The position numbers and the translations under genes were made by a program. A DNA stretch of 64,000 nucleotides, taken from Ovis canadensis. Taxonomy: Eukaryota; Chordata; Mammalia; Artiodactyla; Bovidae. The stretch covers positions 112,440,501-112,504,500 of the forward strand of contig NC_091245.1 of assembly GCF_042477335.2 (NCBI RefSeq), in the 5' to 3' direction. Below are positions 1-11,479 of the stretch, piece by piece (the stretch's first letter is position 1; every line of letters begins with the position of its first letter). The notes under the pieces are model-generated. The model worked only from the letters and a program-made list of their open reading frames with translations, was not told where the DNA came from and searched no databases.

Positions 1-59
1 CTTGATGGGTAACTGCAATAATGGGCCCTCCCCACAGCTAGTTTCTTTTTCTTCTGCTT

Positions 60-525
60 CTTCCCCACCACAGTCTACTGTCCACACCACTGAAAATTCT
101 CTCTGAAATGCAAAACTAATCACATTATCCTCTGTCTAAAACTATCTATTAGTTCCCATCAGAATACCATAGGACAATACAGAACAAGGCCCAGTTATAT
201 CTGCTTTTCTCTCTGCCTTGAGTGTCTTTCTCTTATCTGTTTGGGTAATTTCTATCTATTCTTCAACACCTAGTTTGTGTCACATTCTCCATGATGCTCT
301 TTCTGATTCCCTGAAACAATGTCAATCATTCCCTCCTCTGGGTTAACTTGCACATATTTCTGTTTTGCCCCTATTGTACTACTTAACCTGGAATAATAGT
401 TACTTATAGAGCTATTCCCTTTCTTAAGAGCAAAGAGTGTGTCTTTTTTTTGTCTTTGTGTTCTCAGCACCTAGCACAACGTTGGAACATAGCAGAATCT
501 CAGTAATGTTTTGTTTGTTGAACCA
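60..525 (+). repeat. L2 LINE 3' end (ancient)
   Basis: The sequence has the typical L2 tail features: repeated CT-rich phrases, an 'agcacctagcacaacg' phrase matching the L2 'agcacttagcacagtg' consensus, and an ending that recalls 'aatgtttgttgaa'. It is diverged. The 5' boundary is uncertain. Confidence 0.55.
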
Positions 526-704
526 AGCATGGTATTTTAAAAATCAGTGATATTCTTTTGCAAACCCAAATCAACGAAATAATAAAATTCTGTTTTCCAT
601 ATTTAGGCAATCTGGTGTACTGAAAATGGCATGCCACAGACTAGCTGTGTGATTTGGTTCTCGAATGCTGTGGTTCCCCATCCCTGGAGGCAGGGCAGGG
701 GATC

Positions 705-1099
705 TCTATTTGTGTTATGGGTTGACTGTGTTTCCCCAAAAATTCATATGTTGAAGTCCTTAAAATGTGACCTTATTTGGAGACTGGGTCTTTACAGAGG
801 TAATCAAGTTAACATGAGGTCATTAGGGTGGATCTGAATCTAATCTTACTAGTGTCCTTGTAAGAGGAAATCTGGACATACAAAGTCGCTAGGGATGAGC
901 ATGCAGAGACCACATGAAGACACAGCAAGAAGACAGCCATCTGCCGTTCAGGAGGGAGCCCTCAGGAAAAAATCAACCCTTCCAACACTTTGATAGTGGA
1001 CTTCTAGCCTCCTTTCTCCTGTGAGAAAGTAAATTTCTGTTATTTAAACCACCTCATCTGTGGTGTTTTTGTTATGGCAACCCTAGCAAAGTAATTATA
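705..1099 (+). mobile_element. MaLR (MLT1-like) LTR, near full length
   Basis: It begins TGTTATGGGTTGACTGTG followed by 'aaaattcatatgttgaag', and contains 'gtgaccttatttgg', 'tagtgtccttgtaagag' and 'tggacttctagcctcc'. It ends near 'ttatggcaaccctagc'. These are hallmark phrases of ERVL-MaLR LTRs, which are ancient mammalian elements. Confidence 0.65.
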
Positions 1100-1385
1100 G
1101 GTGGGTCCTAATCCAATATGACTGGTGTCATTTTAATAAGCGGAAATCAGGACAGATATATGCAGAGAGGGAAGACAATGTGAAGAGACAAAAGGAGAAG
1201 ACAGTTATCTCCAAGCCAAGGAGAGAAGCATGGAACAGCTCCTTCCCTCATGGCCGTCAGAAGAAACTTAACACTATTGACACTTTGATTTTGAACTTCT
1301 AGCCTCCAGAACTGTGAGACAATAAACTTCGGTTATGTAAGTCACTGACTTTGCAGCACCTTTTTACAACACCCCTAGGAAATGA
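1100..1385 (+). mobile_element. Second MaLR LTR fragment, abutting the first
   Basis: It repeats the 3' two-thirds of the preceding LTR: 'gtgggtcctaatccaatatg', 'tgactggtgtcattttaata', 'ctagcctccagaactgtgag' and an 'aataaac' signal. The first third is missing, so this is a truncated head-to-tail neighbour. Confidence 0.6.
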
Positions 1386-1737
1386 ATATACAAATGGTAA
1401 TCCTTCATTAGCATTTCTTATTAATGTACATAAAAATGGACTTATAGACTACTTACTCGGGAAAGAACTTCAGGAGTTCACCCTTTTCAGTTTACATATA
1501 ATGAAACAGAGGTCCAAGAAAGTGCAATGGCTGCTGAGTAGTTGCCTTAATGCCTGAGTTGAGGTCCTGACAGGGTTTTCCCATGGTTCCATGTTTCTGC
1601 TGCTTCTTGTCCCTCCCCATCTCATGAAGGCCTGCTCCATATCCAGTAAATCTGGTCACACTAGTGCATACTCGGTCCTCAAAGTGGTTTAGATGGACCA
1701 CTCAAACATCTTTACATGTTTCTTTTTTCTTTCCTTT

Positions 1738-2068
1738 TTAAACATTTTATATTCAATTTTTATTTTATTTTTTGGCCATGTCATGTGCCATGTATGATCT
1801 TATTCCCTAGAAAGAAAAAGTGATGTCGCTCAGTTGTCTCCGACTATTTGCAACCCCATGGACTATAGCCTACCAGGCTTCTCCATCCATGGGATTTTCC
1901 AGGCAAGAGTACTGCAGTGGGTTGCCATTTCTTTCTCCAGGGGATCTTCCTGACCCAGGGATCAAACGTGGGTCTCCCTCATTGTAGGCAGATGCTTTAT
2001 CCTCTGAGCTACATGCCCTGTGCTGTGGAAGTGCAGTCTTAACCACTGGACAACCAGGGAAGTCCCTT
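1738..2068 (-). mobile_element. CHR-type SINE split by a Bov-tA
   Basis: The two ends (1738-1811 and 2013-2068) read as one reverse-oriented CHR (tRNA-Glu-derived) SINE: a T-rich tail, 'ggccatgtcatgtgcc', and finally 'cttaaccactggacaaccag' and 'ggaagtccc'. A Bov-tA element sits between them. Confidence 0.65.
1812..2012 (-). mobile_element. Bov-tA SINE
   Basis: It carries the reverse complement of the Bov-tA consensus, including 'tcgctcagttgtctccgac', 'ccatgggattttccaggcaa' and 'gacccagggatcaaacg' from the tRNA-derived head. It lies inside a CHR SINE and is therefore younger than it. Confidence 0.85.
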
Positions 2069-2354
2069 TATATGTTTTTTTAAGAATGTCCTGAACTAAG
2101 TGCCTCTAGCAGAAGCTTTATGGCCAAGACTTTGAGATGCATTAACTAAATTCTTGTTAAACCATACTGAGGAACATGAAGAGAATTATTCTTCTTTTCT
2201 GAGATGGGTCAGGGTAAAACATTTGGTGCCCTAAGAGGGTTGCTATGGCCAGAGAAGGCTGTGCTGAGGTGAGGACTACCGTTTTTTCAGCTACGAAGGA
2301 AAAACACACATATTTGTTATGATTTATAAGGCATTTTAAAAGTATATTATCTAT

Positions 2355-2560
2355 TCTGATAGTACCCATGAGGATTTCAGGATCAGACAACTCAACTCTG
2401 CCACTTGCTCAGTGTGTGACTTTTGCATATCTTTGTTTCCTCATCTGTAAGGTGGGGATATAAATACTATTTGGTTGCTGTGAGGATTAAATGAGAGTCC
2501 ACATAATTGATACATAGTCAAGAAAATTTTTCAGGTATTATTTTAGATAAAGAATCCGAG
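2355..2560 (+). repeat. MIR element
   Basis: MIR core phrases are present: 'tcagtgtgtgacttttgc', 'tttcctcatctgtaaggtgg' and 'gctgtgaggattaaatgag'. Confidence 0.65.
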
Positions 2561-2618
2561 TCTTAGGTTAAGTGGCTTATCCTTGTGAGTAAAAAGGGTA
2601 ACACTAGATCTAGAGTTT

Positions 2619-3878
2619 ACATGCTAGTAAAGTAATGCTCAAAATTCTCCAAGCCAGGCTTCAGCAATACATGAACTGTGAACTTCTAGATGTCCAAGCT
2701 GGTTTTAGAAAAGGCAGAGGAACCAGAAATCAAATTGCCAGCATCCACTGGATCATAGAAAAAGCAAGAGCGTTCCATAAAAACATCTATTTCTGCTTTA
2801 ATGACTATGCCGAAGCCTTTGACTGTGTGGATCACAATAAACTGTGGAAAATTCTGAGAGAGATGGGAATACCAGACCACCTGACCTGCCTCTTGAGAAA
2901 TCTGTATGCAGGTCAGGAAGCAACAGTTAGAACTGGACATGGAACAACAGACTGGTTCGAAATAGGAAAAGGAGTACGTCAAGGCTGTATATTGTCACCC
3001 TGCTTATTTAACTTCTATGCATAGTACATCATGAGAAACGCTGGACTGGAAGAAACACAAGCTGGAATCAAGATTGCCGGGAGAAATATCAAAACCTCAG
3101 ATATGCAGATAACACCACCCTTATGGCAGAAAGTGAAGAGGAACTCAAAAGCCTCTTGATGAAAGTGAAAGAGGAGAGCGAAAAAGTTGGCTTAAAGCTC
3201 AACATTCAGAAAACGAAGATCATGGCACCTGGTCCCATCACTTCATGGGAAATAGATGGAGAAACAGTGGAAACAGAGTCAGACTTTATTTTTTGGGCCT
3301 CCAAAATCACTGCAGATGGTGACTGCAGCCATGAAATTAAAAGACGCTTACTCCTTGGAAGGAAAGTTATGACCAACCTAGATAGTATATTCAAAAGCAG
3401 AGACATTACTTTGCCAACAAAGGGCCGTCTAGTCAAGGCTATGGTTTTTCCAGTAGTCATGTATGGATGTGAGAGTTGGACTGTGAAGAAAGCTGAGTGC
3501 AGAAGAATTGATGCTTTTGAACTGTGGTGTTGGAGAAGACTCTTGAGAGTCCCTTGGACTGCAAGGAGATCCAACCAGTCCATTCTGAAGGAGATCAGCC
3601 CTGGGTGTTCTTTGGAAGGAATGATGCTAAAGCTGAAACTCCAGTACTTTGGCCACCTCATGCAGAATTGACATTGGAAAAGACTTTGATGCTGGGAGGG
3701 ATTGGGGGCAGGAGGAGAAGGGGATGATAGAGGATGAGATGGCTGGATGGCGTCACTGACTCGATAGACATGAATCTGAGTGAACTCCAGGAGTTGGTGA
3801 TGGACAGGGAGGCCTGCTGTGCTGCGATTCATGGGGTCGCAAAGAGTCGGACACTACTGAGCGGCTGAACTGAACTGA
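2619..3878 (+). mobile_element. BovB (RTE) LINE, 5'-truncated, with inactivated reverse transcriptase
   Basis: This is 1.26 kb of BovB carrying the reverse transcriptase from 'MLKILQARLQQYM' to the 3' end 'aactgaactga'. Open stretches lie at 2635-3024 and 3123-3671. The first ends at TAG 3022-3024, where the long copy at 39 kb has a glutamate codon (N-F-Y-A-E). A 1-base loss near 3091 shifts the frame. The catalytic YADD box reads Y-A-D-N (3102-3113, GAC changed to AAC). A further stop follows 'HLMQN' near 3669. It is dead on several independent grounds. Confidence 0.9.
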
Positions 3879-3884
3879 CATTTA

Positions 3885-5640
3885 AAGTAGTTATTGACAT
3901 ATATGTACCTATTGCTATTTTCTTAATTATTTGGGGTTGATTTTGTAGATCTTTCCCCTTCCCTTGTATTTCTTAACTATATAAGACCCTTTAACATTTG
4001 TTGTAAAGCTGGTTTGGTGGTACTGAATTCTCTTAACTTTTGCTTGTCTGAAAAGCTGTTTATTTCTCCATTAATTTTGAATAAGATCCTTGCTGGATAC
4101 AGCAAACTTGGTTGTAGATTTTTCCTTTTCAGAACTTTAAATATATCCTGCCATTCCCTTCTGGCCTGCAGAGTTTCTGCTGAAAGATCAGCTGTTAAGT
4201 GTATGGAGTTTCCCTTGTATGTTACCTGTTGCTTATCCCTCACTGCTTTTAATATTCTTTGTTTGTGTTTAGTCTTTGTTAGTTTGATTAGTATGTGTCT
4301 TGGTGTGTTTCTCCTTGGGTTTATCCTATATGGGACTCTTTGTGCCTCTTGGACTTGATTGACTATTTCCTTTTCCATATTGGGGAAATTTTCAACTATA
4401 ATCTCTTCAAAATTTTTCCTATACCCTTTCTTTTTCTCTTCTTCTGGGAGCCCCCATAATTAGAATGTTGGTGCATGTGATATTGTCCCAGAGGTCTCTG
4501 AGACTGTCCTCAGTTCTTTTCATTCTTTTTACTTTATTCTGCTCTTCAGAAGTTGTTTCCACCATTTTATCTTCCAGCACACTGATTCATTCTTCTGCTT
4601 CAGATATTCTGCTATTGATTTCTTCTAGAGTATTTTTAATTTCAGTAATTGTGTTATTTGTCTTTGCAGGTTTATTCTTTAATTCTTCTAGGTCTTTGTG
4701 AATTGATTCTTGCATTTTCTCCATTTTGTTTTCAAGGTTTTTGATCTACTTTACTGCCATTATTCTGAATTCTTTTTCAGGTAGTTTTTCTATTTCCTCT
4801 TCATTTATTTAGACTTCTGTGTTTCTAGTTTGTCCCTTCATTTGTGTAGTATTTCTCTGCCTTTTCATTATTTTCTTTTAACTTACTGTGTTTGAGGTTT
4901 CCTTTTCCCAGGCTTCAAGTAAAGTTGAATTCTTTTCTTGAAGAAGGTTGAATTCTTTCTTCCTTTTGATTTCTGCTCTCCTAAGCTTGGTCCAGTGGTT
5001 TGTGTAAGCTTCATATTGGGTGAGATTTGTGCTGAGTTTTTGTTTGTTTTTCCTCTGATGGGCAAGGCTGAGTGAGCAGTAATCTTGTTTGCTGATGATT
5101 GGGTTTGTATTTTTGTTTTGTTTGTTCTTTAGATGAGGTGTCCTGCACAGGGTGTTACTGGTGGTTGGGTGATGCCGGGTCTTGCATTCAAGTGGTTTCT
5201 TTTTGTGAGTTCTCACTATTTGATACCCCCTAGGGTTAGTTCTCTGGTCTAGGGTCTTGGAGACAGTGCTCCCACTCCAAAGGCTCAGGGTTTGATCTCT
5301 GCTATATATCGGGCTTGGTCTGTGACACTTGAGATCCAATAGTAATCCAAACAGAAAATGATGCTCCTCATAGTATTGTTTTCAAAGGTTAGTTCTGACT
5401 GCTTGTAGAGAACAGACTGCAGGGGGCCAAGGGTGGCAGCACGGAGACCAGGAAGAAGGCTATTGTAGAAAACCAGGCGAAAGAGGAGAGTAGTTGGAAT
5501 CAGGGTGGTAGCTTTGTGATGGCGCACTTTGGTAATCCCCTCAGCATGGGCGCAGCATCTGTGGGGACTCTGAGTGGAGTTGCGGGTGCAGGCACCCGAG
5601 ATCAGGGTCAGGCAGGGATGAAGGGTCTGTGATCCCCTAG
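3885..5640 (-). mobile_element. L1 fragment, ORF1 C-terminal part and 5' UTR, antisense
   Basis: On the minus strand, 3977-4378 encodes an L1 ORF1p C-terminal domain, recognisable by 'ILIKLTKTKHKQRIL', 'SAETLQARREWQDIF' and 'FSDKQKLREFSTTKPALQ'. Sequence further right (4400-5340) matches the antisense L1 5' region, with low-complexity N-terminal ORF1 and UTR. It resembles 58190-59200 in the same window. ORF2 is missing. The right boundary is approximate. Confidence 0.7.
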
Positions 5641-6299
5641 AGTTTACATTCTGTAAACTCTACACTCATGAAAGACTGCTTTCTTGATCCCACCAGCACA
5701 TTCTGAATAGCTGTGGGCAGGGAGAGAGGTTTGAACTGGGGGAGAACCTCTGAATGTGGTTCATGTGCAAGGTAGGCAAGCAGCCAGACACCTCAGGTGA
5801 GTGGATAGGTGGCCGAAAAACTCTGCCATGAGTGGCTGAGGGAGGTAACATGCAGTGGGTGAGGCTCACCAAGGAGCTCTTAGTTGCAGAAGGCAGGTGG
5901 ATTTCCCCAGAAGTCCATCTGGAATACCTCAGGGGAGTTGCTGACTGGATATGCTATGCTGAAGGGCATGACCTGGCTGGATTCCCCTGTCCCTAGATCC
6001 TTGGTTATTTGGAAAATCCTTCCAAATATACCTCAGGTCTACTGTGGGCAAGAGTCTCCTCAGAATGATTCCTGTTTACCCTCAGTGGATGCAGAAGGAA
6101 GAATGTCGGGGCACAGGTAATGACTGGCAGGGCCAGCACACTGGTTCTTCTGCCCCTGAACCTACCTGAGGCACAGACACAAGATCTTAGTGAAAAGGCT
6201 CAGTCATCTGTTTCCAATCTCAAGTAGTGAGATGGGCTTACTTAACTAGCCCTTCCTTCCTTTTTGATAACAAAATAATGATGCTTTATCTTTCCAGAG

Positions 6300-6505
6300 A
6301 AAGATTAATCAGAAGATCTAGGTTTAGGTTCTGACTATCATTTATAAGCTGAAAAAACTTAAGAAGGGTTCTTACAGGCTATGAGCTTCAAGTTCCTAAT
6401 CTGTAATAAAATGAGAATGAGGACAACACTTATCTGATAAGGCCATTGTGAGGAACAAAAAGAGATCATACAGTTGAAATGCTTTGTCAACAATAAAGTG
6501 CTATA
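6300..6505 (+). repeat. MIR element
   Basis: Diverged MIR signature: 'tcctaatctgtaataaaatg', 'aggccattgtgaggaac' and 'cagttgaaatgctttgtcaa'. Confidence 0.5.
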
Positions 6506-7101
6506 TGACTTACCACTTTCCCAAGAGGTCTTAGTCAGAGATCTGACTCCCTTGACCCTCTGACCTGCTGTGGGAGTCATAGTCCATTTCATAAAATGTT
6601 TCCCTTTGTTACATCTTGCTTTTCATTATTGAGCACATGTTTCATGTATTATCTGGACAGCAGACGTTGTATGTTATATCTATTCCCAATTTCCTACAGC
6701 ACAGGTGACTGATAAATACTTATTGATGGTGTAGAACCGTCCCACTGTTAGTGGAGCATGAATTGGAAGTCAGGACCTGCCCCCAACACTCCCTTACCCT
6801 GCCTGCCTTGTAGGTTGGCACAAAGGCAGGAGGGGAGGGGAGGGTTCACCCAGGGCTCTGGGTCTAGTTCCATCATTTCTCACTAGTTTTCTCAACTATG
6901 AATGGAGCATAACGACACCTTGCTCATTATGAAGAGTAGCCACTCACTGAATGCACATGGGAGGATTTTACAAACCATAGAGAAAATATAAAGTGTTGTT
7001 CCTAAGGTGAAGGCTATGGCTATGGAAGCAGAGCATTGGTCCAGGTGGGGACTCAGTCCATATCATTAATGTGGCATAACAGCAGCCTCTCAGACACTTA
7101 C

Positions 7102-7386
7102 CTGGGGGCCTGGAGCTGCATCTGGACCAAGGGATGAAGGTCTGAGAGCTGTTGCTGATGGGGTTGCTCGCAATGCAGATGTAGACGTTGTTGGCATGCT
7201 GAGGGCCAAGAGTGAGATACAAGAGGTGGGAGCTATTGGTGGGACTCAGCAGGGGGGTGCCTGCTTCCTCACTCCAGTTGTAAGTCACGTGGTCCCCTTT
7301 CTCCACCATGCAGGCCAGCATGAGACTGCAGTTCCCATCTTCCTGGGTGGAGTTCAACACCTTAATTTGCGGAGTGGAGACCTGCT
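7102..7386 (-). CDS. SLAMF1: SLAMF1 exon 3, membrane-proximal IgC2 domain
   Basis: This 285-nt exon encodes residues 139 (split codon, E) to 233 plus one base, phase 1 at both ends. The acceptor is a CT-rich tract ending TTGACAG at 7387; the donor is CCCCCAG followed by GTAAGT (GT at 7101-7100). It begins [11 protein letters not shown], the hinge into the C2 domain. Four cysteines are visible (C158, C164, C209, C228), matching the two-disulfide pattern of SLAM-family C2 domains: C164-C209 is the canonical B-F bond and C158-C228 the extra one. The F-strand motif is YIC at 207-209. Sequons are at N150, N157, N175, N189 and N217. The next exon (membrane-proximal and transmembrane) is not visible down to position 1, so the gene is incomplete in this window. 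Confidence 0.93.
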
Positions 7387-7924
7387 CTGTCAAGAGGGGG
7401 AGGAAGGGAGCCATCACTGAAATGAATCCTCTGGAATGGTGAGTTAACCTTTTTGTTAGAAAAAAATGCAACCTAACAGCACTTTCCCTCCCTATGGATC
7501 TGCTGTGTAATATATTTCTAGTAGGAACCTACTACTTCACACCTTCCCTCCCCTTACTACTCCTCTAGACTCCTTGCCAGGACCAGGAATAAAACAGAGA
7601 AGAGAAATACTGTCTTTTAGTTCCCTGCCACCAAGACTGTTATGGCTCCCCTTGCATTCCTCTTGTTTCTAATTTAGGTTGCTCTCCTGTATTCCATCTG
7701 GGGAGTTTTCTCTCAGCTAATTCTCCCATGGGTTTGAATGTCCTTGGCTAAAGTATTACCTTCTAAATCTAAAAGAATGACTTTTCAGTGGTGGGATTTC
7801 ATCTGTACTCTGTGTGTGTGTGTGTACAGCAAGTGCTTTAGGATGTCTGAACTTGGGATAGCCACAGGCCTCACCAAACTTTTTCACTCTAATGATGTAA
7901 AATTGGCAAGGTAAAAGGGAAAGT

Positions 7925-8160
7925 CCTTTTTATTTAGTAACTACTATAGGACAGGCAGAATACTAGGATTTCACACTCATCATGTTCTTTAATCTTTTCA
8001 ACAACTTTCTCAACAATTATTATCCTAGTTCTAATTATTCTCATTTTATGGATGAGGAAACTGAGTCCCAGAGAGGTAGAGTGTCTTACATAATGACACT
8101 CAATTTCTAACAGCCAAGCTGAGATCTGAACGTATGTCTGTCTGATTCCAAAATCCACCC
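7925..8160 (-). repeat. MIR element, reverse
   Basis: Reverse MIR phrases: 'cattttatggatgaggaaac', 'tgagtcccagagaggtag' and 'cagccaagctgagatctgaa'. It is intronic in SLAMF1. Confidence 0.6.
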
Positions 8161-8644
8161 TCTTTCTTTGACTTGAGAGAATACCATGGTTGCAGAAAAC
8201 ATATTTTCTAAGGTGAGAATTTGATCATAAAATGTGATAAGATGTGACAAAGACAGTGAACCATTCTAGAAAACCTATGTGTAACCTTTGTGCTTATGGC
8301 AGCCTTGCCCTGGAAACACTGCTGGAATGATCAGAACACCCTGATACCTGGTGAAGGGCTGTGGGAATTCTGCAGACATTGAAAGGAAAGATACCAAGGG
8401 AAGGCCAGGGAGGGAATTGCTATCTTGTGGTACCTGAGAATTTTAAAGAAATGTTGTGTGTATGGGGCTTCCTGACCCATCTTCAGAGATAAGAAAACCA
8501 CTATGAAGAAGCAGGACACCACACATGGCTGCCAGGATCCCTGGGAATTCAAAGGAGCTTTGGGACTGAAAAGACAAACTTTGGGCACATTCAAGAGGGG
8601 CTGGCAGTTAAAGAGGCTCAAAAAAAAAAAAAAAAAAAAACCAA

Positions 8645-8960
8645 CCCACTGGTCTTGGATTCAGATGGACCTACGTTTTAGTTTCAGTTCTGCAACTAGG
8701 CGATTTTTTTTTTTATAACCAGGGCCTTTGTTTAACTGAGAAAACTATGCTTCTTCCACCAGGTAGATGAAATCCTCTGCCAGGATGCAGGGCTTGGTGA
8801 GTGGTGAGTGGTGTGTGGGCTGAGTTTCAGCTCTCCTTCTCCCAGGACCCCTAGTGTAGTGAACCACCTACGCAGATTTGAGTAGGCATGTGCAAACCAC
8901 TTATCTCTTGATTTCAGTGTCTTTGCCTATGAAAGAGAGGTTTTGCTTGATCAGTGGTAT
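8645..8960 (+). repeat. MIR-like fragment next to an A20 run
   Basis: 'tggattcagatggacctacg' and 'tttagtttcagttctgcaac' recall a MIR head, and later 'ttatctcttgatttcagtgt' resembles the MIR core. It is interrupted and old. Confidence 0.4.
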
Positions 8961-9320
8961 TCAAACTTTTAAAAATCAGAAGAAAAACCCACTTTTTTCA
9001 AACAAAATCTTATTTGTAATTTGAGACTCTTGGGGCTCCAGGCCCTCTAGCATACAGACAGCTGGGCTCCTTTCCTTTAGAAAATGGGGAAAAGGTAACT
9101 AGTGCTAATCAGCTATTACTAATGTGCAATTTGGACCAAAAAAAAAAAAAAAGATTTGTGAACCTCTAAAACTTTTCCCTGAAACCCTGTTTAACCCTAG
9201 ACTGAACATGTCTTTCAAGTTGCTTCCGATTCTGAACGCCCTTTGCTTCTGAGAGAAGCTTGAATTCTTAGGCAAGGCACTACGGCATTCCTTGTGGGCC
9301 AAGGAAGCCACGGTCATTAC

Positions 9321-9659
9321 CATAGAGCTTCAGCTGCAGGCTAAAGTGCTGGACTGAAACATTTTCCTCCAGGCTTATAAAGTACCAGCCTTCATCCTCC
9401 TTCCTGCTCTTCAGGATCCTCAGGCTCAGGTTTTCCAGATGAAACTCATAGCCATCCTCCAGACGTGGAGAGCCACCTTTCCGCAGATCTAGGGACACTA
9501 TTTTCTTCTTGACAGTGTCTCTGGGTGATTCTGCCATTGTGACAAGGATGTGGATGCTCTTGTTCATGCTCCTACTTATCTCCTCAGATGCCAGGGGCAA
9601 CAGCACGCTGCTTCCCAGCTGCCCACGAATCGTCTTTGTGGAACTGGTCAAGCCCTCAC
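9321..9659 (-). CDS. SLAMF1: SLAMF1 exon 2, N-terminal IgV domain
   Basis: This 339-nt internal exon encodes residues 26-138 plus one base, phase 1 at both ends. The acceptor is a pyrimidine tract ending TACAG just above 9659; the donor is CTATG followed by GTAATG (GT at 9320-9319). The domain has the membrane-distal SLAM-type V fold: strand B-like SSVLLPL (42-48), the SLAMF1-typical stretch MNKSIHI (57-63), and the F-strand D-E-G-W-Y motif at 114-118. It has no cysteine, so the usual V-domain disulfide is absent, as known for SLAM V domains. Three N-glycosylation sequons are visible, at N58, N102 and N125. In the family this domain makes the homophilic contact and is the face contacted by morbillivirus attachment protein. 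There is no frameshift or stop, so the exon looks functional. Confidence 0.93.
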
Positions 9660-10030
9660 CTGTAGAAAGGAGAGGGAAGTATCTTATCATAGAAGCCTTT
9701 GAGACTTAAGTCCGTGCATCAGGAAAAACAGACTGGAGCATCTCTCTTCCTCTTGGCCAATCCCTGGGGTTGCCAGATCCTTAGTAGTTTATAAGGACTG
9801 TCATAAGGATCTCACTGCATTCTCAGTATTTAAAAAATCCCAATGGAAGTCTTGTGATAGAGCTGTATAGACTAACTAGAATTCTTGGTCTTTATGATCT
9901 AGGAGGGAATTCTATCAACTCAGATTTACAGTTAAGGCACCTAAGGCATAGAGAAGTTAAATGACATACCTAAAGTCATATAACTAGTTACCAGATTAAT
10001 TCCTCAGCCAGACTTCTCACCACCATTGGA

Positions 10031-10645
10031 TACAGTAACTCCCCTACATATGAACATTCAAATTGCAGACTTTCATAGATGTGAACATGCCCTTATATGC
10101 CAACTGTTTACTGTATTGTGCTATTGTACTTTTCAAGGTACTATCCTGTAAGATTAAAAATGTTTTCTTTTAATTTAATTTAATTTTATTTTTAACACCC
10201 AAAACTTTTGTATTGGAGTATAGCCAGTTAACAATGTTGTCATAGTGTCAGGTGAACAGTGAAGGGACTCAGCCACCCATATACACGTATTCATTCTCCC
10301 TCAAACGCCCCTACCATCCAGGCTGGCACATAACATCAAGCAGAGTTCCATGTGCTATACAATAGGTACTTTGTTGGTTATCCATTTTAAATATAGCAGT
10401 GTATACATGATCTTCTCAAAATGCTTTTTATGTGTTTGTTTTTAAAGTATTATTTGTGTGAAAAATATCATCAACCTAGTGCAGTCCAGTACTATATAGC
10501 CAATTGTATTAGTTGAGTACCTAGGCTAACTAGGTACAACAAATAGGATTTATGAGCAAATTGGACTTATGAGCTCCCTCTCAGAATGTAACTCATTCAC
10601 ACATAGGGGACTTAACCCGTTCATACATATGGGACTTACTCATAA
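10031..10645 (+). mobile_element. Mariner/Tigger-type non-autonomous element (split)
   Basis: It starts 'cagtaactcccctacatatg' and ends with the inverted match 'catatgggacttact'. Its body phrases, such as 'cttttcaaggtactatcctg' and 'agattaaaaatgtt', recur in a second copy at 30778-31090. An L1 3' fragment interrupts it at about 10165-10425. Confidence 0.55.
10165..10425 (-). mobile_element. L1 3' end fragment, antisense, inside the mariner-like element
   Basis: Phrases such as 'tattggagtatagccagtta' and 'gttccatgtgctatacaata' are shared with the antisense L1 tails at 31 kb and 47.9 kb. Confidence 0.65.
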
Positions 10646-10872
10646 ATAATATGAAGGAAGGAGAGTAACTGAAGCTAATTCTGAGCTTGTGAGCCCAAGA
10701 GACCAAGGTTACAGAAGCATCATTTCAAATGAGAAGGAAAGAGAAAAGTCTAAGGGATGTGGAGTCAAGGAGGAGGTGAGCCTGTGGAATGTTATCTTTC
10801 CAAAAAGCCATTGAGATATTTAATAATGTTGAGGGAAAGAAATTATTTTATTTCTCTTTTTCAAAAGTGCCA

Positions 10873-10925
10873 AGCCAAAAAAAAAAACAAAAAACAAAAC
10901 AAAACAAAAAAAAAAAACACACCCA
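10873..10925 (+). repeat. A-rich simple repeat (CAAAA-type)
   Basis: Runs of A are broken by single C bases. No element body was identified beside it. Confidence 0.7.
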
Positions 10926-11479
10926 AACCCTTCATACCCACTGTAAGTGATCCTACTGCTGACTTTTTAACACCTCCTCTCTCCTCAAACCCACAACCTC
11001 AGTTGATGAAACTGCCTCTCATTTCACTGAAAAAGGAAAAGAACAAAAGAGAGCTTCCATTTGTTCCCGCTACCAAGTCAACCCACATACTTGGATGGAT
11101 GGTCTCTGCTCTTGGGTAAGGCTAGCCTCTTCCTTCGTGGAGCACTCACCCACTTCAAGGCTTTGCTCCTGCAACTTCTGCCACCCCTTGCACCATCAAT
11201 TTTGTTATTGTTATGGTACACTGTGGGTTATTTCTATTAACACCCGACATACCAACATGTAATTTCCCTTATCTTAAAAACCCTGATCCCAGGTCCATCC
11301 CCAGCCAATTTCCCATTTCTCTGTTTTCCTTTATCCTAAAGTTCTTTAATGTGTATTTATCCCTTCTGTTCCCATCTCTTGACTTATTTATCCTTGTACT
11401 CACTCCAGATAAGCCTTCTTCTTTACCCCTCACTGGTTGTCAAAGTCACTGTATACCCCATGATACTAAGTCAATTCTC

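Larger units (their letters stand above)
1..7101 (-). other. SLAMF1 intron 3 (partial, runs off the window)
   Basis: The exon 3 donor at 7101 opens an intron that does not end within the window. I looked on the minus strand for the transmembrane exon and for the tyrosine-based switch motifs of the cytoplasmic tail and saw neither. The content is L2, MaLR LTRs, SINEs, BovB and L1, listed separately. No repeat or exon is recognised at 1385-1735, 2070-2350, 5640-6300 and 6500-7100. Confidence 0.75.
7387..9320 (-). other. SLAMF1 intron 2
   Basis: This is a 1.93-kb intron with canonical GT-AG ends between the IgV and IgC2 exons. It holds two MIR-like fragments, a short GT run at 7808-7824, an A20 run near 8621-8640 and an A-run near 9138-9152. 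Nothing else coding is recognised. Confidence 0.85.

Noticed and set aside
3206-3832. 208-codon minus-strand frame
   Set aside because: It is the antisense shadow of the BovB reverse transcriptase region, which tends to be open on both strands.
4878-5339. 153-codon minus-strand frame
   Set aside because: It lies in the antisense L1 5' region next to ORF1 remnants; its low-complexity Lys/Thr/Asn-rich sequence is not a host gene.
1-7101. SLAMF1 transmembrane and cytoplasmic exons
   Set aside because: I searched by eye for a hydrophobic exon with a phase-1 acceptor and for the tyrosine switch motifs and found none; they most likely lie outside the window.
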